Shown here piece after piece: positions 36,106 through 44,958 of a stretch of 64,000 nucleotides of DNA. The notes below the pieces were generated by a model. That model worked only from the letters and a program-made list of their open reading frames with translations. It had not been told where the DNA came from and did not search any database. The stretch is from Nitrososphaeria archaeon (lineage in GTDB: Archaea > Thermoproteota > Nitrososphaeria > JACIWG01), in assembly GCA_029776065.1 (NCBI GenBank), contig JARVJP010000009.1, positions 702,514-766,513 on the forward strand, read 5' to 3'. A program made the translations under genes and the position numbers. Positions within the stretch are counted from its first letter, which is position 1, and each line of letters starts with the position of its first letter.

Positions 36106-37359
36106 ATGGTAGAAATGTTTCCTAACATGGTCGATGTGAGACAATATTTTGATGCTGTACCTGCGATAGACCACAAAGAGGTTCTAAGAAGCGAATTAAG
36201 AAGCGCTGGACTAGATTCAATAATCAAACCTGGCTACAAGGTCGCAATCACTGCTGGTAGTAGAGGTGTTACTAATATCGCTGAAATAATTAAGACGATC
36301 GTTGAAGAGGTTAAGAAGGTTGGTGGGAATCCGTTCATAATACCTGCGATGGGGAGCCATGGTGGGGCAACATCTGAAGGCCAGATAAGAGTGCTCTCCG
36401 ATTTAGGGATCACGGAGGAATCGGTAGGTGCTAAGATCGAGGCCTCGATGGAGGTTAAGGAGATTGGACGACTTGAGAACGGTTCTCCCGTGTACGTCTC
36501 GAAGGTTGCTCTAGGCGCTGACGCGGTCATCGTTGTCGGCAGAGTTAAACCTCATACAGACTTTAAAGACGAGGTCGAAAGCGGGCTTATGAAGATGATG
36601 GTTATAGGGCTAGGAAAGCAGAAGGGTGCTCAAACCTTTCACTCACATGGCAGGTTTGGTTATCATAATTTGATCGTCCCCACTGCGAAGAAGATCATGG
36701 AGAACGCTCCGATAAAGCTCGGTGTAGCGATCGTTGAAAACCAGTACCATGAGACTGCTTTGATTAAGGCGATTGCGCCTAAGGAGATCGAGGAAGAAGA
36801 GAAGAAGCTTCTTGTAAAGGCGAAGGAATGGATGATGCGGATCCCCTTCACCCAACTAGACTTCTTGATAGTTGAGAAAATAGGTAAGAATATCAGTGGC
36901 ACTGGAATGGACCCGAATGTAACTGGAAGGTTCGCTTGGCCCGAGGAAAAGCCTAGTGACCTCCCAAATGTGAGGATAATCGCTGCGCTCGATTTAACCA
37001 AAGAAACAGAAGGGAACGCGATCGGTGTCGGGTTAGCAGATATTATCACTAAAAGGCTCTTTGACAAGATTAACTTCAATGACACATATATGAACTCTCT
37101 TACAGCGGGTGTTATTGGGTTGATAGCTGCTAAGATACCTACAACTATGCCAACTGATAAGGACACGATTGAATTAGGGTTGACGCTACTTAACAAAAGA
37201 CCTGATGAGGTTAGAGTGATGAGGATAAAGAATACGTTAGAGCTCTCCAAGTTCCAAGTGTCAGAAGCACTTCTTGAAGAGGTTAAAGGTAATAGCAAGC
37301 TCGAAGTTTTAGGAAGCCCGCAACCGATGCAGTTCGACATTCTCGGTAACTTAATCTAA
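36106..37359 (+). CDS. LarA-like DUF2088 protein (lactate racemase domain)
   Basis: A 417-aa protein of the lactate racemase catalytic-domain family. Visible are VAITAGSRGVTNIAEIIKTIV, IIPAMGSHGGATSEGQ, VGRVKPHTDF and FHSHGRFGYH. The SHG and KPHT(D/T) motifs carry the histidines that in LarA contact the nickel-pincer nucleotide cofactor. Many DUF2088 proteins are not lactate racemases but act on other 2-hydroxy acids, so the substrate is open. No larB/C/E cofactor genes are in this window. Confidence 0.8.
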   Translation: MVEMFPNMVDVRQYFDAVPAIDHKEVLRSELRSAGLDSIIKPGYKVAITAGSRGVTNIAEIIKTIVEEVKKVGGNPFIIPAMGSHGGATSEGQIRVLSDLGITEESVGAKIEASMEVKEIGRLENGSPVYVSKVALGADAVIVVGRVKPHTDFKDEVESGLMKMMVIGLGKQKGAQTFHSHGRFGYHNLIVPTAKKIMENAPIKLGVAIVENQYHETALIKAIAPKEIEEEEKKLLVKAKEWMMRIPFTQLDFLIVEKIGKNISGTGMDPNVTGRFAWPEEKPSDLPNVRIIAALDLTKETEGNAIGVGLADIITKRLFDKINFNDTYMNSLTAGVIGLIAAKIPTTMPTDKDTIELGLTLLNKRPDEVRVMRIKNTLELSKFQVSEALLEEVKGNSKLEVLGSPQPMQFDILGNLI

Positions 37360-37387
37360 CATATAAAAAGAAGTCGGGAAGGCGGAC

Positions 37388-38377
37388 TTATGCACCGCCT
37401 TCGAAGACCTTCTTCTCTATCTCAATCGCGTAGTGGCACGCAACCATATGGCAATTGCTACTTAACTTTGGTTCCTCTGACCTACAAAGCTCGTCTGCAT
37501 AGGGGCAACGTGGGTGGAACTTACATCCTTTAACCACGTCATAAACGTGTTCATGGTTACCATTGTGTCGGGGTATATTCAATCTTTTGGTTAGGTAGAT
37601 CGATGGCACAGAAGATATTAACAACTGCGAATATGGGTGTAGTGGTCTACCGAACACTTCTTCACTCGTTCCCAATTCAACCAGTTTACCTAAGTACATT
37701 ACTCCTACTCTATGGCTTATGTAACTTACAATAGATAGACTGTGAGATATGAACAGGTATGATAGGTTGAGTTTTCCCTGAAGTTTTTCTAATAGGTTTA
37801 ATATCTGAGCTTGAACTGAGACGTCTAGGGCTGACGTTGGTTCGTCGAGGACGATGAACTCTGGTTCAGCAAGTATTGCTCTAGCAACAGCTATTCTCTG
37901 CTTCATGCCTCCACTCAGATGATGAGGGTACATGTCTAGGACATCAGGCCTTAAACCTACGTCTTCAAGGACTTCTTTGACCCTTGTTGTATAGTCACCT
38001 GTATAATGGCTGCATTCAAGTGCCTCTAACAGCGTTTTCTTTATCTTCATTCTAGGGTCGAGTGATGAGTCTGGGTTTTGGAAGACTACTTGCATCTTCC
38101 TTCTAGCTTCTTTTATCTCCCCCTTTTTCGCTTTTGTTAGGTCAAGGCCTTTGAAGGATACTGTACCACTACTTGGTTTCTCAAGCCAAAGTAGTAGCCT
38201 GCCTAGTGTGCTCTTTCCGCTACCGCTTTCTCCAACCAGTCCAAAGATCTCGTTACCGTTTATAGTGATGTTTATGTTTGACACAGCTGTTAGAGTGTTA
38301 GACTTAGTCGTAGTCAATTTTATGTTATAGTGTTTTGAAAGTTTCTCTCCTTTAACGATCTCCATCCTGTTCACCAC
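37388..38377 (-). CDS. Peptide ABC transporter ATPase (OppF/DppF)
   Basis: A 329-aa ATPase: Walker A GESGSGKST, Q-loop VFQNPDSSLDPRM, signature LSGGMKQRI, Walker B FIVLDEPTSALDVS and a C-terminal oligopeptide/dipeptide extension with GCKFHPRCPYADELC, whose cysteines may hold an iron-sulfur cluster. It is last in the six-gene peptide uptake operon and overlaps the DppD gene by 7 nt. Confidence 0.92.
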   Translation of the reverse strand: MVNRMEIVKGEKLSKHYNIKLTTTKSNTLTAVSNINITINGNEIFGLVGESGSGKSTLGRLLLWLEKPSSGTVSFKGLDLTKAKKGEIKEARRKMQVVFQNPDSSLDPRMKIKKTLLEALECSHYTGDYTTRVKEVLEDVGLRPDVLDMYPHHLSGGMKQRIAVARAILAEPEFIVLDEPTSALDVSVQAQILNLLEKLQGKLNLSYLFISHSLSIVSYISHRVGVMYLGKLVELGTSEEVFGRPLHPYSQLLISSVPSIYLTKRLNIPRHNGNHEHVYDVVKGCKFHPRCPYADELCRSEEPKLSSNCHMVACHYAIEIEKKVFEGGA

Positions 38378-39321
38378 ACAGCGTGGCAGGCTACGTACCT
38401 ACCATCTGCCTTTTCTAATTTTGGTTCGATGGTTTTGCACTTATCATTGGCATATGGGCATCTTGGGTGGAATTTGCAGCCGCTAGGTAGATTGGACATA
38501 TCTGGGACGTTGCCTGGTAAAGGTTTTAAAACGCATTTAAGTCCCTTCGGGACACATGTCATTAAGGATTGAGTGTATGGGTGCTTCGGGTTATGGAATA
38601 CGTCCTCGAAGGTGCCTATTTCAAGCATCCTCCCTGCGTACATTATTCCTATCTCGTTACAGACTTCCGCTGCGACGCCGATGTCGTGTGTTATTAGGAT
38701 CATCGACAGCTTCTTCGTCTCAGATAGTTCCTTGATGAGTTTTAGTATTTGGGCTTGAATTGTGACATCTAATGCTGAAGTGGGCTCGTCAGCTATTACA
38801 AGCTTAGGGTTCAAGGCTATGGCCATAGCGATAATGACCCTTTGCTTCATCCCCCCACTAAGTTGATGAGGGTATGACATCAGCCTTTTCTCAGGCTCGG
38901 GTATGCCAACTGTTTCTAAGAGTTTGGCGCTTCTGGTGTATGCTTCTGTCTTATCATAGCCATGGGTTGTAAAGACTTCGATCAATTGGTCCCCTATCCT
39001 CAAGACAGGGTTCAATGCTGAACTAGGGTCTTGGAACACTACTGAAATATCAGATCCCCGAAGTTTCCTTAGTTCTTCTTGGCTTAGTTTCAAGATATCA
39101 ATTCCGTTTAAACGCACTGAGCCAGAGGCTTCTCCTGGGCATAATCTAACGATCGAGAGACCTAGGGTGCTCTTCCCACTACCGCTTTCCCCAACTATCG
39201 CGAACCTATCACCCTCTCTTATAGAGAATGACACATCGTCAACAGCTCTTATCTTCTTGTCCTCAAATCGATAAGTAACCCTTAGGTTTTGAACTTCCAG
39301 TAGTTTATCACTTTGAAGCAA
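38371..39321 (-). CDS. Peptide ABC transporter ATPase (OppD/DppD)
   Basis: A 316-aa ATPase paired with the OppF-like one: Walker A GESGSGKST, signature LSGGMKQRV, Walker B LVIADEPTSALDVT and the C-terminal GCKFHPRCPYANDKC segment. TTG start at 39321 overlaps the upstream permease stop by 14 nt. The two ATPases form the heterodimer that powers the permease pair. Confidence 0.92.
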   Translation of the reverse strand: MLQSDKLLEVQNLRVTYRFEDKKIRAVDDVSFSIREGDRFAIVGESGSGKSTLGLSIVRLCPGEASGSVRLNGIDILKLSQEELRKLRGSDISVVFQDPSSALNPVLRIGDQLIEVFTTHGYDKTEAYTRSAKLLETVGIPEPEKRLMSYPHQLSGGMKQRVIIAMAIALNPKLVIADEPTSALDVTIQAQILKLIKELSETKKLSMILITHDIGVAAEVCNEIGIMYAGRMLEIGTFEDVFHNPKHPYTQSLMTCVPKGLKCVLKPLPGNVPDMSNLPSGCKFHPRCPYANDKCKTIEPKLEKADGRYVACHAVW

Positions 39322-40129
39322 TTACTTCACCGATCCTATCCCCTATTTTGTTAAAGGAGAAAACTACCAAGAAGACCGCTAAACCTGGGAAGATGATCAA
39401 ATGCGGTGCGTAGAACATGTATGTTCTACCTGTACCGAGCATCGTCCCCCACTCTGGCTGAGGAGGTGGCACCCCTATCCCAAGAAAACCTAGTCCTGAT
39501 GCGAAAAGTATGGCTGTCCCTAGGTTAAGGGTTATTTGAGCTATAAGGGTTGGAGAGATGTTTGGGATGATATGCCTCGTCATTATCTTGATGTTGCTTA
39601 CTCCCAGTTGCTTTGCAGCCAAAACATACTCTAGCTCTTTGACCTGTAATGTCAGCCCCCTAGACATCCTAATATATGATGGAACCAGTGATAAAGCTAC
39701 AGATGCGATCACCGTTGCTAAGTTGTTGCCCATTATAGCCACAAACATTACCGCAAGTAGAAAACCCGGTAGGGCCAACAGGACGTCTGTAAACCTTTGC
39801 GTGATCGTGTCCACTGCTCTGCCATAGAAGCCTGATAATATACCTACTATTATCCCTACTAGAGCACCGATTGCTGTGGCGGCGAAGGATATCGTCAAGG
39901 TCAGCTTAGCGCCATGGATGACCCTGCTTAGGATGTCTCTCCCAAGTTCGTCTGTACCGAAAGGGTGTTCCCACGAAGGAGGTTTGTTGCTGATCGAAAG
40001 GTCTGATTCGATGGGGCTGTAGGGTGCGAGGAAGTCCGCGAAGAGCGCCATAAATATGAAGGATAATAGAATAATTATACTAGCGAGCACCATCTTCGAC
40101 TTCACGAGTTCACGTGCGAGGGTGTTCAC
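39308..40129 (-). CDS. Peptide ABC transporter permease (OppC/DppC)
   Basis: A 273-aa permease with six membrane helices. The N-terminal part has the OppC-type SDLSISNKPPSWEHPFGTDELGRDILSRV, followed by the binding-protein-dependent transport loop YVLAAKQLGVSNIKIMTRHIIPN (EAA motif region). GTG start; its first bases overlap the DppB stop (GTGA). Confidence 0.92.
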   Translation of the reverse strand: MNTLARELVKSKMVLASIIILLSFIFMALFADFLAPYSPIESDLSISNKPPSWEHPFGTDELGRDILSRVIHGAKLTLTISFAATAIGALVGIIVGILSGFYGRAVDTITQRFTDVLLALPGFLLAVMFVAIMGNNLATVIASVALSLVPSYIRMSRGLTLQVKELEYVLAAKQLGVSNIKIMTRHIIPNISPTLIAQITLNLGTAILFASGLGFLGIGVPPPQPEWGTMLGTGRTYMFYAPHLIIFPGLAVFLVVFSFNKIGDRIGEVIASK

Positions 40130-40971
40130 CCAAGCCTCACCCTCGGATCCACTATTGTATATATTAAGTCAGTTACTAAGTTCACGAGCGCGTATAGAAG
40201 CGCGAATATGAATATCGATCCCTGCACCATCGGGTAGTCTCGATTGTTTATGGCGTCTATAATTAGTCGCCCAAGCCCTGGCCACGCGTAAATAGTCTCA
40301 GTTATCACAGCCCCTCCTAACAAGCTTCCAAACTGTAGTCCTATTATAGTGACGACGGGGATCAGTGCGTTTCTGAGGATGTGCTTGTATAGTATAACTC
40401 TCTCCGTGAGCCCTTTAGACCTCGCGGTGACCACGTACTCCTTCTCCATCGAGTCTATTACGCTAGCCTTCGTGATTTTAACTATGAAGGCCATCAAAAA
40501 AAGGGCTATCGTTATGGTGGGTAGTACGAAGTGTGCTGGTGTACCGTATCCCCCTGCTGGGAGGAGGTGTAACTCGACGGCGAAGACAGTTATCATGATC
40601 AACCCAAGCCAATAGGTTGGGAGAGAGATCCCCACTATTGAAAAGGTTGAAACCAATGTGTCTATTTTGCTACTCTTTCTTGAAGCTGCGAAGACCCCAA
40701 GGGGGACACCTAATGCGACTGCTAATGCGGTGCTGCTTAGTGCTAACGCGAGGGTGTTAGGGAGCCTCGCCATCACCTCGTATAGGACGGGTGAATCGGT
40801 CCTCGCAGAAACGCCTAGATTAAACGTGAACAGGTTTGCCATGTATGTAAAAGGCTGCACATATAATGGCTTGTTCAAACCGAGTTGTTCCCTTATAAGT
40901 TCAACATCTTCTTCACTGGCCATTAAACCAGCTAAGACCCTAGCTGGGTCGCCAGGAATTAACCTGATCAA
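40126..40971 (-). CDS. Peptide ABC transporter permease (OppB/DppB), N terminus uncertain
   Basis: A permease of at least 281 aa. The EAA region YVVTARSKGLTERVILYKHILRNAL and IYAWPGLGRLIIDAI are clear. The listed start is a TTG that begins right at LIRLIPGDP, inside what is normally the end of the first membrane helix. The same frame is open to about 41061 and encodes the missing helix (LKYFFNRVLVLIPTLLG, then VTFLFI), but no ATG, GTG or TTG precedes it. Either a non-standard start codon is used, or a small indel near a run of seven A (41029-41035, plus strand) hides the real start, for example a GTG in another frame. Confidence 0.85.
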   Translation of the reverse strand: MIRLIPGDPARVLAGLMASEEDVELIREQLGLNKPLYVQPFTYMANLFTFNLGVSARTDSPVLYEVMARLPNTLALALSSTALAVALGVPLGVFAASRKSSKIDTLVSTFSIVGISLPTYWLGLIMITVFAVELHLLPAGGYGTPAHFVLPTITIALFLMAFIVKITKASVIDSMEKEYVVTARSKGLTERVILYKHILRNALIPVVTIIGLQFGSLLGGAVITETIYAWPGLGRLIIDAINNRDYPMVQGSIFIFALLYALVNLVTDLIYTIVDPRVRLG

Positions 40972-41068
40972 AATAAAAAGGAAGGTAACTAACCCTAATA
41001 ACGTGGGTATTAGGACCAGAACCCTATTAAAAAAATATTTGAGGGCTGCCGTACCGACACCTCACGTC

Positions 41069-42775
41069 TTACGAGATTTTGACTGTTCTTATATCGAAGG
41101 TCTCATAAGGATATATGACTAATCCGGAAACCTTATCGCTGTGTGCGACGATGAACTTCTGAACATATAAGAATATCCATGGACAGTCGTTCCAGATCTC
41201 TTTTTGTGCTTCAGCGTACATACTGAGCCTCTTATCAGAGTCAACCTCGCGCCTGGCTTGGTCCAATAGCAAATCCACCTTCTCATTCTTGTAAATCATC
41301 GTGTTGAACTTTCCAGGTGCCCATTGTGAAGAATGCATAGTAGGATACAGCATCGTGTCAGCATCAGGTACTGTCATCGCGTAGCCTACAAAGGTCATGT
41401 CCCATGTTGAATTCGTTGGACTAGCTCCTAAAAGCTGTGATACGAAGGTAGGCCAGTCAGGGGTGAACAGTTCAACGGTGATACCAACCTTAGAAAGGTA
41501 GGATTGTATCGCTTCTCCAACCTGTCTGTCAAATAAGTACCTTCCTGTAGGCACCATCATCTTGCATGTGAACCCATTTGGGTAACCGGCTTCAGCTAAG
41601 AGCTTCTTAGCCTTTTCCACATTGTATTCGTATGGTTCATTATGTGCGTATCCGAAGAACGATGGAGGTACTGGCGCATCTGAAATTGTGCCTAAACCGA
41701 ATACGATGTTCTTAATTATTGCTTCCTTGTCGACAGCATAGTTCACTGCCTGCCTTACCTTCACGTTACTGAACGGTCCTTTAGCCGTATATAGGTTCAC
41801 TGTCATAACCCTAGTACTGTCAGCGACGACGACTTTAACTCCAGGAGTCCCACTGAGTTTGGATACATCTGTTGGAGGTGGTGAAAGTATCATATCTAAG
41901 TCACCTGAGAGAAGCATCGCCTCCCTTGTTTGAGCTTCAGGGATGACTTTGAATACGACCTCGTCTACTGAAATTGGTCCACCCCAATACTCATCAAATT
42001 TGACGAAGACCATCTTATCTCCTTTGACCCATTCTTTGAACTTCAACGGCCCTGTCCCTAGGTTGTAGAGGTTCCTCGCCATGTTATCTTCACCGAGGAT
42101 CGCGTACTGAGTTGGGGATATGATGTAGAACATTGATATCGCTCTAATGAACGGTGCATATGCGAACTTCAAGTTAAAACGTACTGTGTACTCGTCAACG
42201 ACTTCGGTGGTGTTTAAGGCGGCCAACAGGTTTCTGTTAGGTACTTTCACCTGAGGGTTGAGGAGTCTGTCAAATGTGAACTTGACCGCTGCTGCATTAA
42301 ATGGCGTACCATCTTGGAACTTGATGTTCTTCTTCAGCTTCATGGTCACCTGTAATCCGTCAGGCGATATGGAATGACTCTCAGCAAGCCAATAGATCAT
42401 ATTTCCCTTTTCGTCGTAGAACGTGAGTGGTTCGCAGACAAAGCTTACGATGTTGTTTATTGTTGTCGTGGTTTGACCTGCTGTGTCGAGTGTGTCAGCG
42501 TCTGTTCCAATCCCTATTCTAAGCACCTTCTTAGGGCCAGTAGTAGTGGTCGTGGTTGTAGGAATTATCGTAGTTGTTGTAGTCGTCGACGTTGTTGTGG
42601 TCGTTGTAGTAGGAGACGATGTAGTTGTTGAAGTCGTTGTAGTGGTTGTCGGTGTGGGTGTTGATAATTGCCATAAGTAGATACCTACACCAGCGATCAC
42701 CACTATGGCAGCAACCACAATCACCATCAGCTTATTAAGAGCTCGAGGCTTCATTTTAGAAAACTTACCTCGCAT
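41069..42775 (-). CDS. Peptide ABC transporter substrate-binding protein (family 5)
   Basis: A 568-aa extracellular binding protein. After a basic N terminus and one membrane helix (LMVIVVAAIVVIAGVGIYLW) comes a stalk of about 40 residues that are nearly all threonine, then the SBP family 5 domain (KKVLRIGIGTDADTLDTAG, AVKFTFDRLLNP, VRQAVNYAVDKEAII, AKKLLAEAGYP). It should collect peptides outside and hand them to the permease pair. ATG at 42775 is chosen because AGGAGGG lies 8 nt before it; it overlaps the upstream amidohydrolase gene by 11 nt. Confidence 0.9.
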   Translation of the reverse strand: MRGKFSKMKPRALNKLMVIVVAAIVVIAGVGIYLWQLSTPTPTTTTTTSTTTSSPTTTTTTTSTTTTTTIIPTTTTTTTGPKKVLRIGIGTDADTLDTAGQTTTTINNIVSFVCEPLTFYDEKGNMIYWLAESHSISPDGLQVTMKLKKNIKFQDGTPFNAAAVKFTFDRLLNPQVKVPNRNLLAALNTTEVVDEYTVRFNLKFAYAPFIRAISMFYIISPTQYAILGEDNMARNLYNLGTGPLKFKEWVKGDKMVFVKFDEYWGGPISVDEVVFKVIPEAQTREAMLLSGDLDMILSPPPTDVSKLSGTPGVKVVVADSTRVMTVNLYTAKGPFSNVKVRQAVNYAVDKEAIIKNIVFGLGTISDAPVPPSFFGYAHNEPYEYNVEKAKKLLAEAGYPNGFTCKMMVPTGRYLFDRQVGEAIQSYLSKVGITVELFTPDWPTFVSQLLGASPTNSTWDMTFVGYAMTVPDADTMLYPTMHSSQWAPGKFNTMIYKNEKVDLLLDQARREVDSDKRLSMYAEAQKEIWNDCPWIFLYVQKFIVAHSDKVSGLVIYPYETFDIRTVKIS

Positions 42776-44021
42776 AAGCAACACCCTCCTTGAATACCGC
42801 AACTATGTTCTCCTTCTTTTGTAGTAGGCTTACGTCCTCAAGAGGATTCCCCCTCACTATAAGGATGTCCGCGTACTTTCCTGGCTCTAAAGTTCCTGTT
42901 TTATCAATTATCCCACATGCTTCAGCGCCATTTCTACTTGAAGCAATTATAGCCTCCATCGGTGTGAAGTCACATTTCTCAACAAGTAATTCGAGCTCTA
43001 ACGCGTTCTCCCCAAACTTAAGCATCGGCGTACCGATGAAGTCGGTTCCTGTAGCAACCTTTACCCCATTCTTTTTCGCCATCTTTATGTTCTTCACATG
43101 CTCCTCTATTACCTCGATAGATTTCCTCAAACCCCATTCAGGGGTTCCAGCCTCTTTACCTTTAGAAACGATTCGATGAACGATTGAGAGTGTAGGTACT
43201 ACGATAGCGTCTTGCCTTATCATCGTTTTACAGCATTCTTCGTCCATGTATATCCCGTGTTCTATAGTCTTAACCCCAGCAGCCAACGCGTTCTTGATGC
43301 CTTTTGTACCTTGAGCGTGTGAGGCGACAAAGGTCCCAACCTTTCTCGCCTCATTAACTATCGCCTTTATCTCGTCAACCGTAAACTGTTCGTCTTCAGG
43401 TTTGTCCTTCTGCGACATGACACCTCCTGTAGAACATATCTTGATGAAGTTCGCCCCCTCTCTTAGCGTTGTCCTCGCTGCCTTGATACATTCGTCAACA
43501 CCATCACATATAAGACTTCCGAAACCAAGCTTATACTCGCCTCTTTCCTTAGCCATCTTCGGTGGGAAGTAGTGTTCCTCAGCATGCCCAAAGGTTTGAG
43601 TTAGAATCCTACCTGCCGCGACTATCCTAGGCCCCTTAGTCAAACCTCCCTCAACCGCCATCCTTAGGTATGGGGCGTTTATTCCTCCACAGTCTCTTAC
43701 AGTTGTGAAGCCAGCAGCTAAGAGATCTTGAATGTCATATACTGATTTTATTAGTAGGACCTCGGTTGGCCTAACGATCGACTCCTCTACAAATTTGTCC
43801 GTTAGATGCCCTGCTATGTGTAGGTGTGAGTCGATCAACCCAGGCATAACTGTGTAGTTGCTCGCATCGAAGACCTCGATTTGTTGATCAATGGATTTAG
43901 AAATTGACTCGATTTTACCGTTGTTTACAACAACATAGACATCGTTTTTTGGAGAAGCACCTGTGCTATCTATAAGCAGCCCAGATTTTATAGCGAATTT
44001 ACTGCTTTTCGATTCCGACAT
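42765..44021 (-). CDS. Amidohydrolase (prolidase/imidazolonepropionase-like)
   Basis: A 418-aa metal-dependent hydrolase. Metal-site elements: MPGLIDSHLHIAGH (HxH), FIKICSTGGV (likely carbamylated Lys), SHAQG, IEHG and ATGTDFIG (Asp). The domain layout, with a small beta sandwich split between residues 5-60 and 365-418, matches the family that includes Xaa-Pro dipeptidases and organophosphate-acting enzymes. As first gene of the peptide-import operon it most likely hydrolyses imported dipeptides. It starts 28 nt from a TATA element. Confidence 0.85.
   Translation of the reverse strand: MSESKSSKFAIKSGLLIDSTGASPKNDVYVVVNNGKIESISKSIDQQIEVFDASNYTVMPGLIDSHLHIAGHLTDKFVEESIVRPTEVLLIKSVYDIQDLLAAGFTTVRDCGGINAPYLRMAVEGGLTKGPRIVAAGRILTQTFGHAEEHYFPPKMAKERGEYKLGFGSLICDGVDECIKAARTTLREGANFIKICSTGGVMSQKDKPEDEQFTVDEIKAIVNEARKVGTFVASHAQGTKGIKNALAAGVKTIEHGIYMDEECCKTMIRQDAIVVPTLSIVHRIVSKGKEAGTPEWGLRKSIEVIEEHVKNIKMAKKNGVKVATGTDFIGTPMLKFGENALELELLVEKCDFTPMEAIIASSRNGAEACGIIDKTGTLEPGKYADILIVRGNPLEDVSLLQKKENIVAVFKEGVAYAR
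42784..42790 (-). promoter_or_regulatory. Shine-Dalgarno site deciding the binding-protein start
   Basis: AGGAGGG on the minus strand, 8 nt before the ATG at 42775 and within the end of the amidohydrolase gene. It argues against the in-frame TTG at 42802 as the start. Confidence 0.65.
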
Positions 44022-44046
44022 TTGTAAGTCAAAGCTAATTCTAAAT

Positions 44047-44057
44047 TAATATATAAA
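44047..44057 (-). promoter_or_regulatory. TATA box of the peptide-uptake operon
   Basis: On the minus strand GTTTATATATT is centred about 30 nt before the ATG at 44021: a strong leaderless-type promoter for the six-gene operon ending at 37388. Confidence 0.55.
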
Positions 44058-44198
44058 CATTTAAACTGAGAAATTAGGAAAGTGGAATATTATATGATTT
44101 TTGATAGTTTTTTAAAAAATATGTGCTAATTTGTTATTTCGAAATGGACGCTATTACGTAACTAAGCTAAAAAGGAGCCTAAATATTGTTCAATATTA

Positions 44199-44891
44199 TC
44201 AGGTTTGGTGGAATACCATCCTTACCTCTCTCCTCGCTTCGTTTATTAGGTCGTTCAATACAACGAAGGCTCTGCCTACATCTTCAGTCTTCACCAATAT
44301 AATAGTGTCGGTGTAAGAACTTGATGTGTCTTCTATGTTGATACCTACCATAAACAGCTTCTCATATAGTGATATTGCGCATCCAGGAACATCTGTGATA
44401 TCAGGTGTACTAGATACTATTATCGCCGCTAAACCCTTTCTAAATTCAAGCGAAGCACCTCTCCCAAGGAAGTTGTACGCCTCTTCTGAACACCCTTCCT
44501 CTAGGATGATGGTTATCGCGGAGGTAGCTAAAGAGACATGTATGATGAACTGCACGTACTTCCTCACAAACTCGGTGAATTTAATCATCATCGCCCGCGT
44601 CTTCTCAACCGTTATCTTCGCTACCCCCGTTTTTACCGAGACGTCACTGTCGGCTAAGACCATCAGAACGTCCTTTCTACTATTAGGCGTAGCGGGTTTG
44701 AGCCTTTTAAGTGAGGTGACTATGCTCTGGTAGCTAACGTCGAACCCCACCTTTTTATCGACTAAGGGTTTGATTTTCCGTGCGATAGCGCTGTAGTTCG
44801 CGTACCCCTCTCTGATGGAGGACTGAATAAATATGTTGTTGTTCACTATCTCTTTCACACTACCTGTTATGCTATGACTAATATTGGTCAT
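44199..44891 (-). CDS. ACT-domain protein, possible regulator of arginine biosynthesis
   Basis: A 230-aa protein. The N-terminal part (about 1-75) is helical and looks like a DNA-binding helix-turn-helix (YSAIARKIKPLVDKKVGFDVSYQSIVTSLKRL). Two ACT-like units follow (about 78-150, KDVLMVLADSDVSVKTGVAKITVE; and 155-225, GLAAIIVSSTPDITDVPGCAISLYEKLFMVGINIED, the classic ACT pattern). ACT domains bind amino acids. It is divergent from argG, with 67 nt between the starts, so amino-acid-responsive control of the cluster is plausible though unproven. Confidence 0.7.
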   Translation of the reverse strand: MTNISHSITGSVKEIVNNNIFIQSSIREGYANYSAIARKIKPLVDKKVGFDVSYQSIVTSLKRLKPATPNSRKDVLMVLADSDVSVKTGVAKITVEKTRAMMIKFTEFVRKYVQFIIHVSLATSAITIILEEGCSEEAYNFLGRGASLEFRKGLAAIIVSSTPDITDVPGCAISLYEKLFMVGINIEDTSSSYTDTIILVKTEDVGRAFVVLNDLINEARREVRMVFHQT

Positions 44892-44926
44892 AAGTATGGT
44901 CTATTGGACAAAAATAGTCAAAAAAC

Positions 44927-44934
44927 ATATAAAC
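44927..44934 (+). promoter_or_regulatory. TATA box of the arginine/lysine cluster
   Basis: ATATAAAC centred about 29 nt before the ATG at 44959. It fixes that ATG as the argG start; further in-frame codons upstream fall before the promoter. Confidence 0.6.
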
Positions 44935-44958
44935 TTATCGCTTAATAGCCGAATTCCT

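Noticed and set aside
36663..37340. Long antisense open frame of 225 codons
   Set aside because: It lies wholly opposite the LarA-like gene, is Ser/Ile-rich and shows no family motif: a shadow of the real gene.
42540..42660. Low-complexity GT/AC-rich repeat resembling a satellite
   Set aside because: It is the codon run for the Thr-rich stalk of the peptide-binding protein, varied at the DNA level and in frame.
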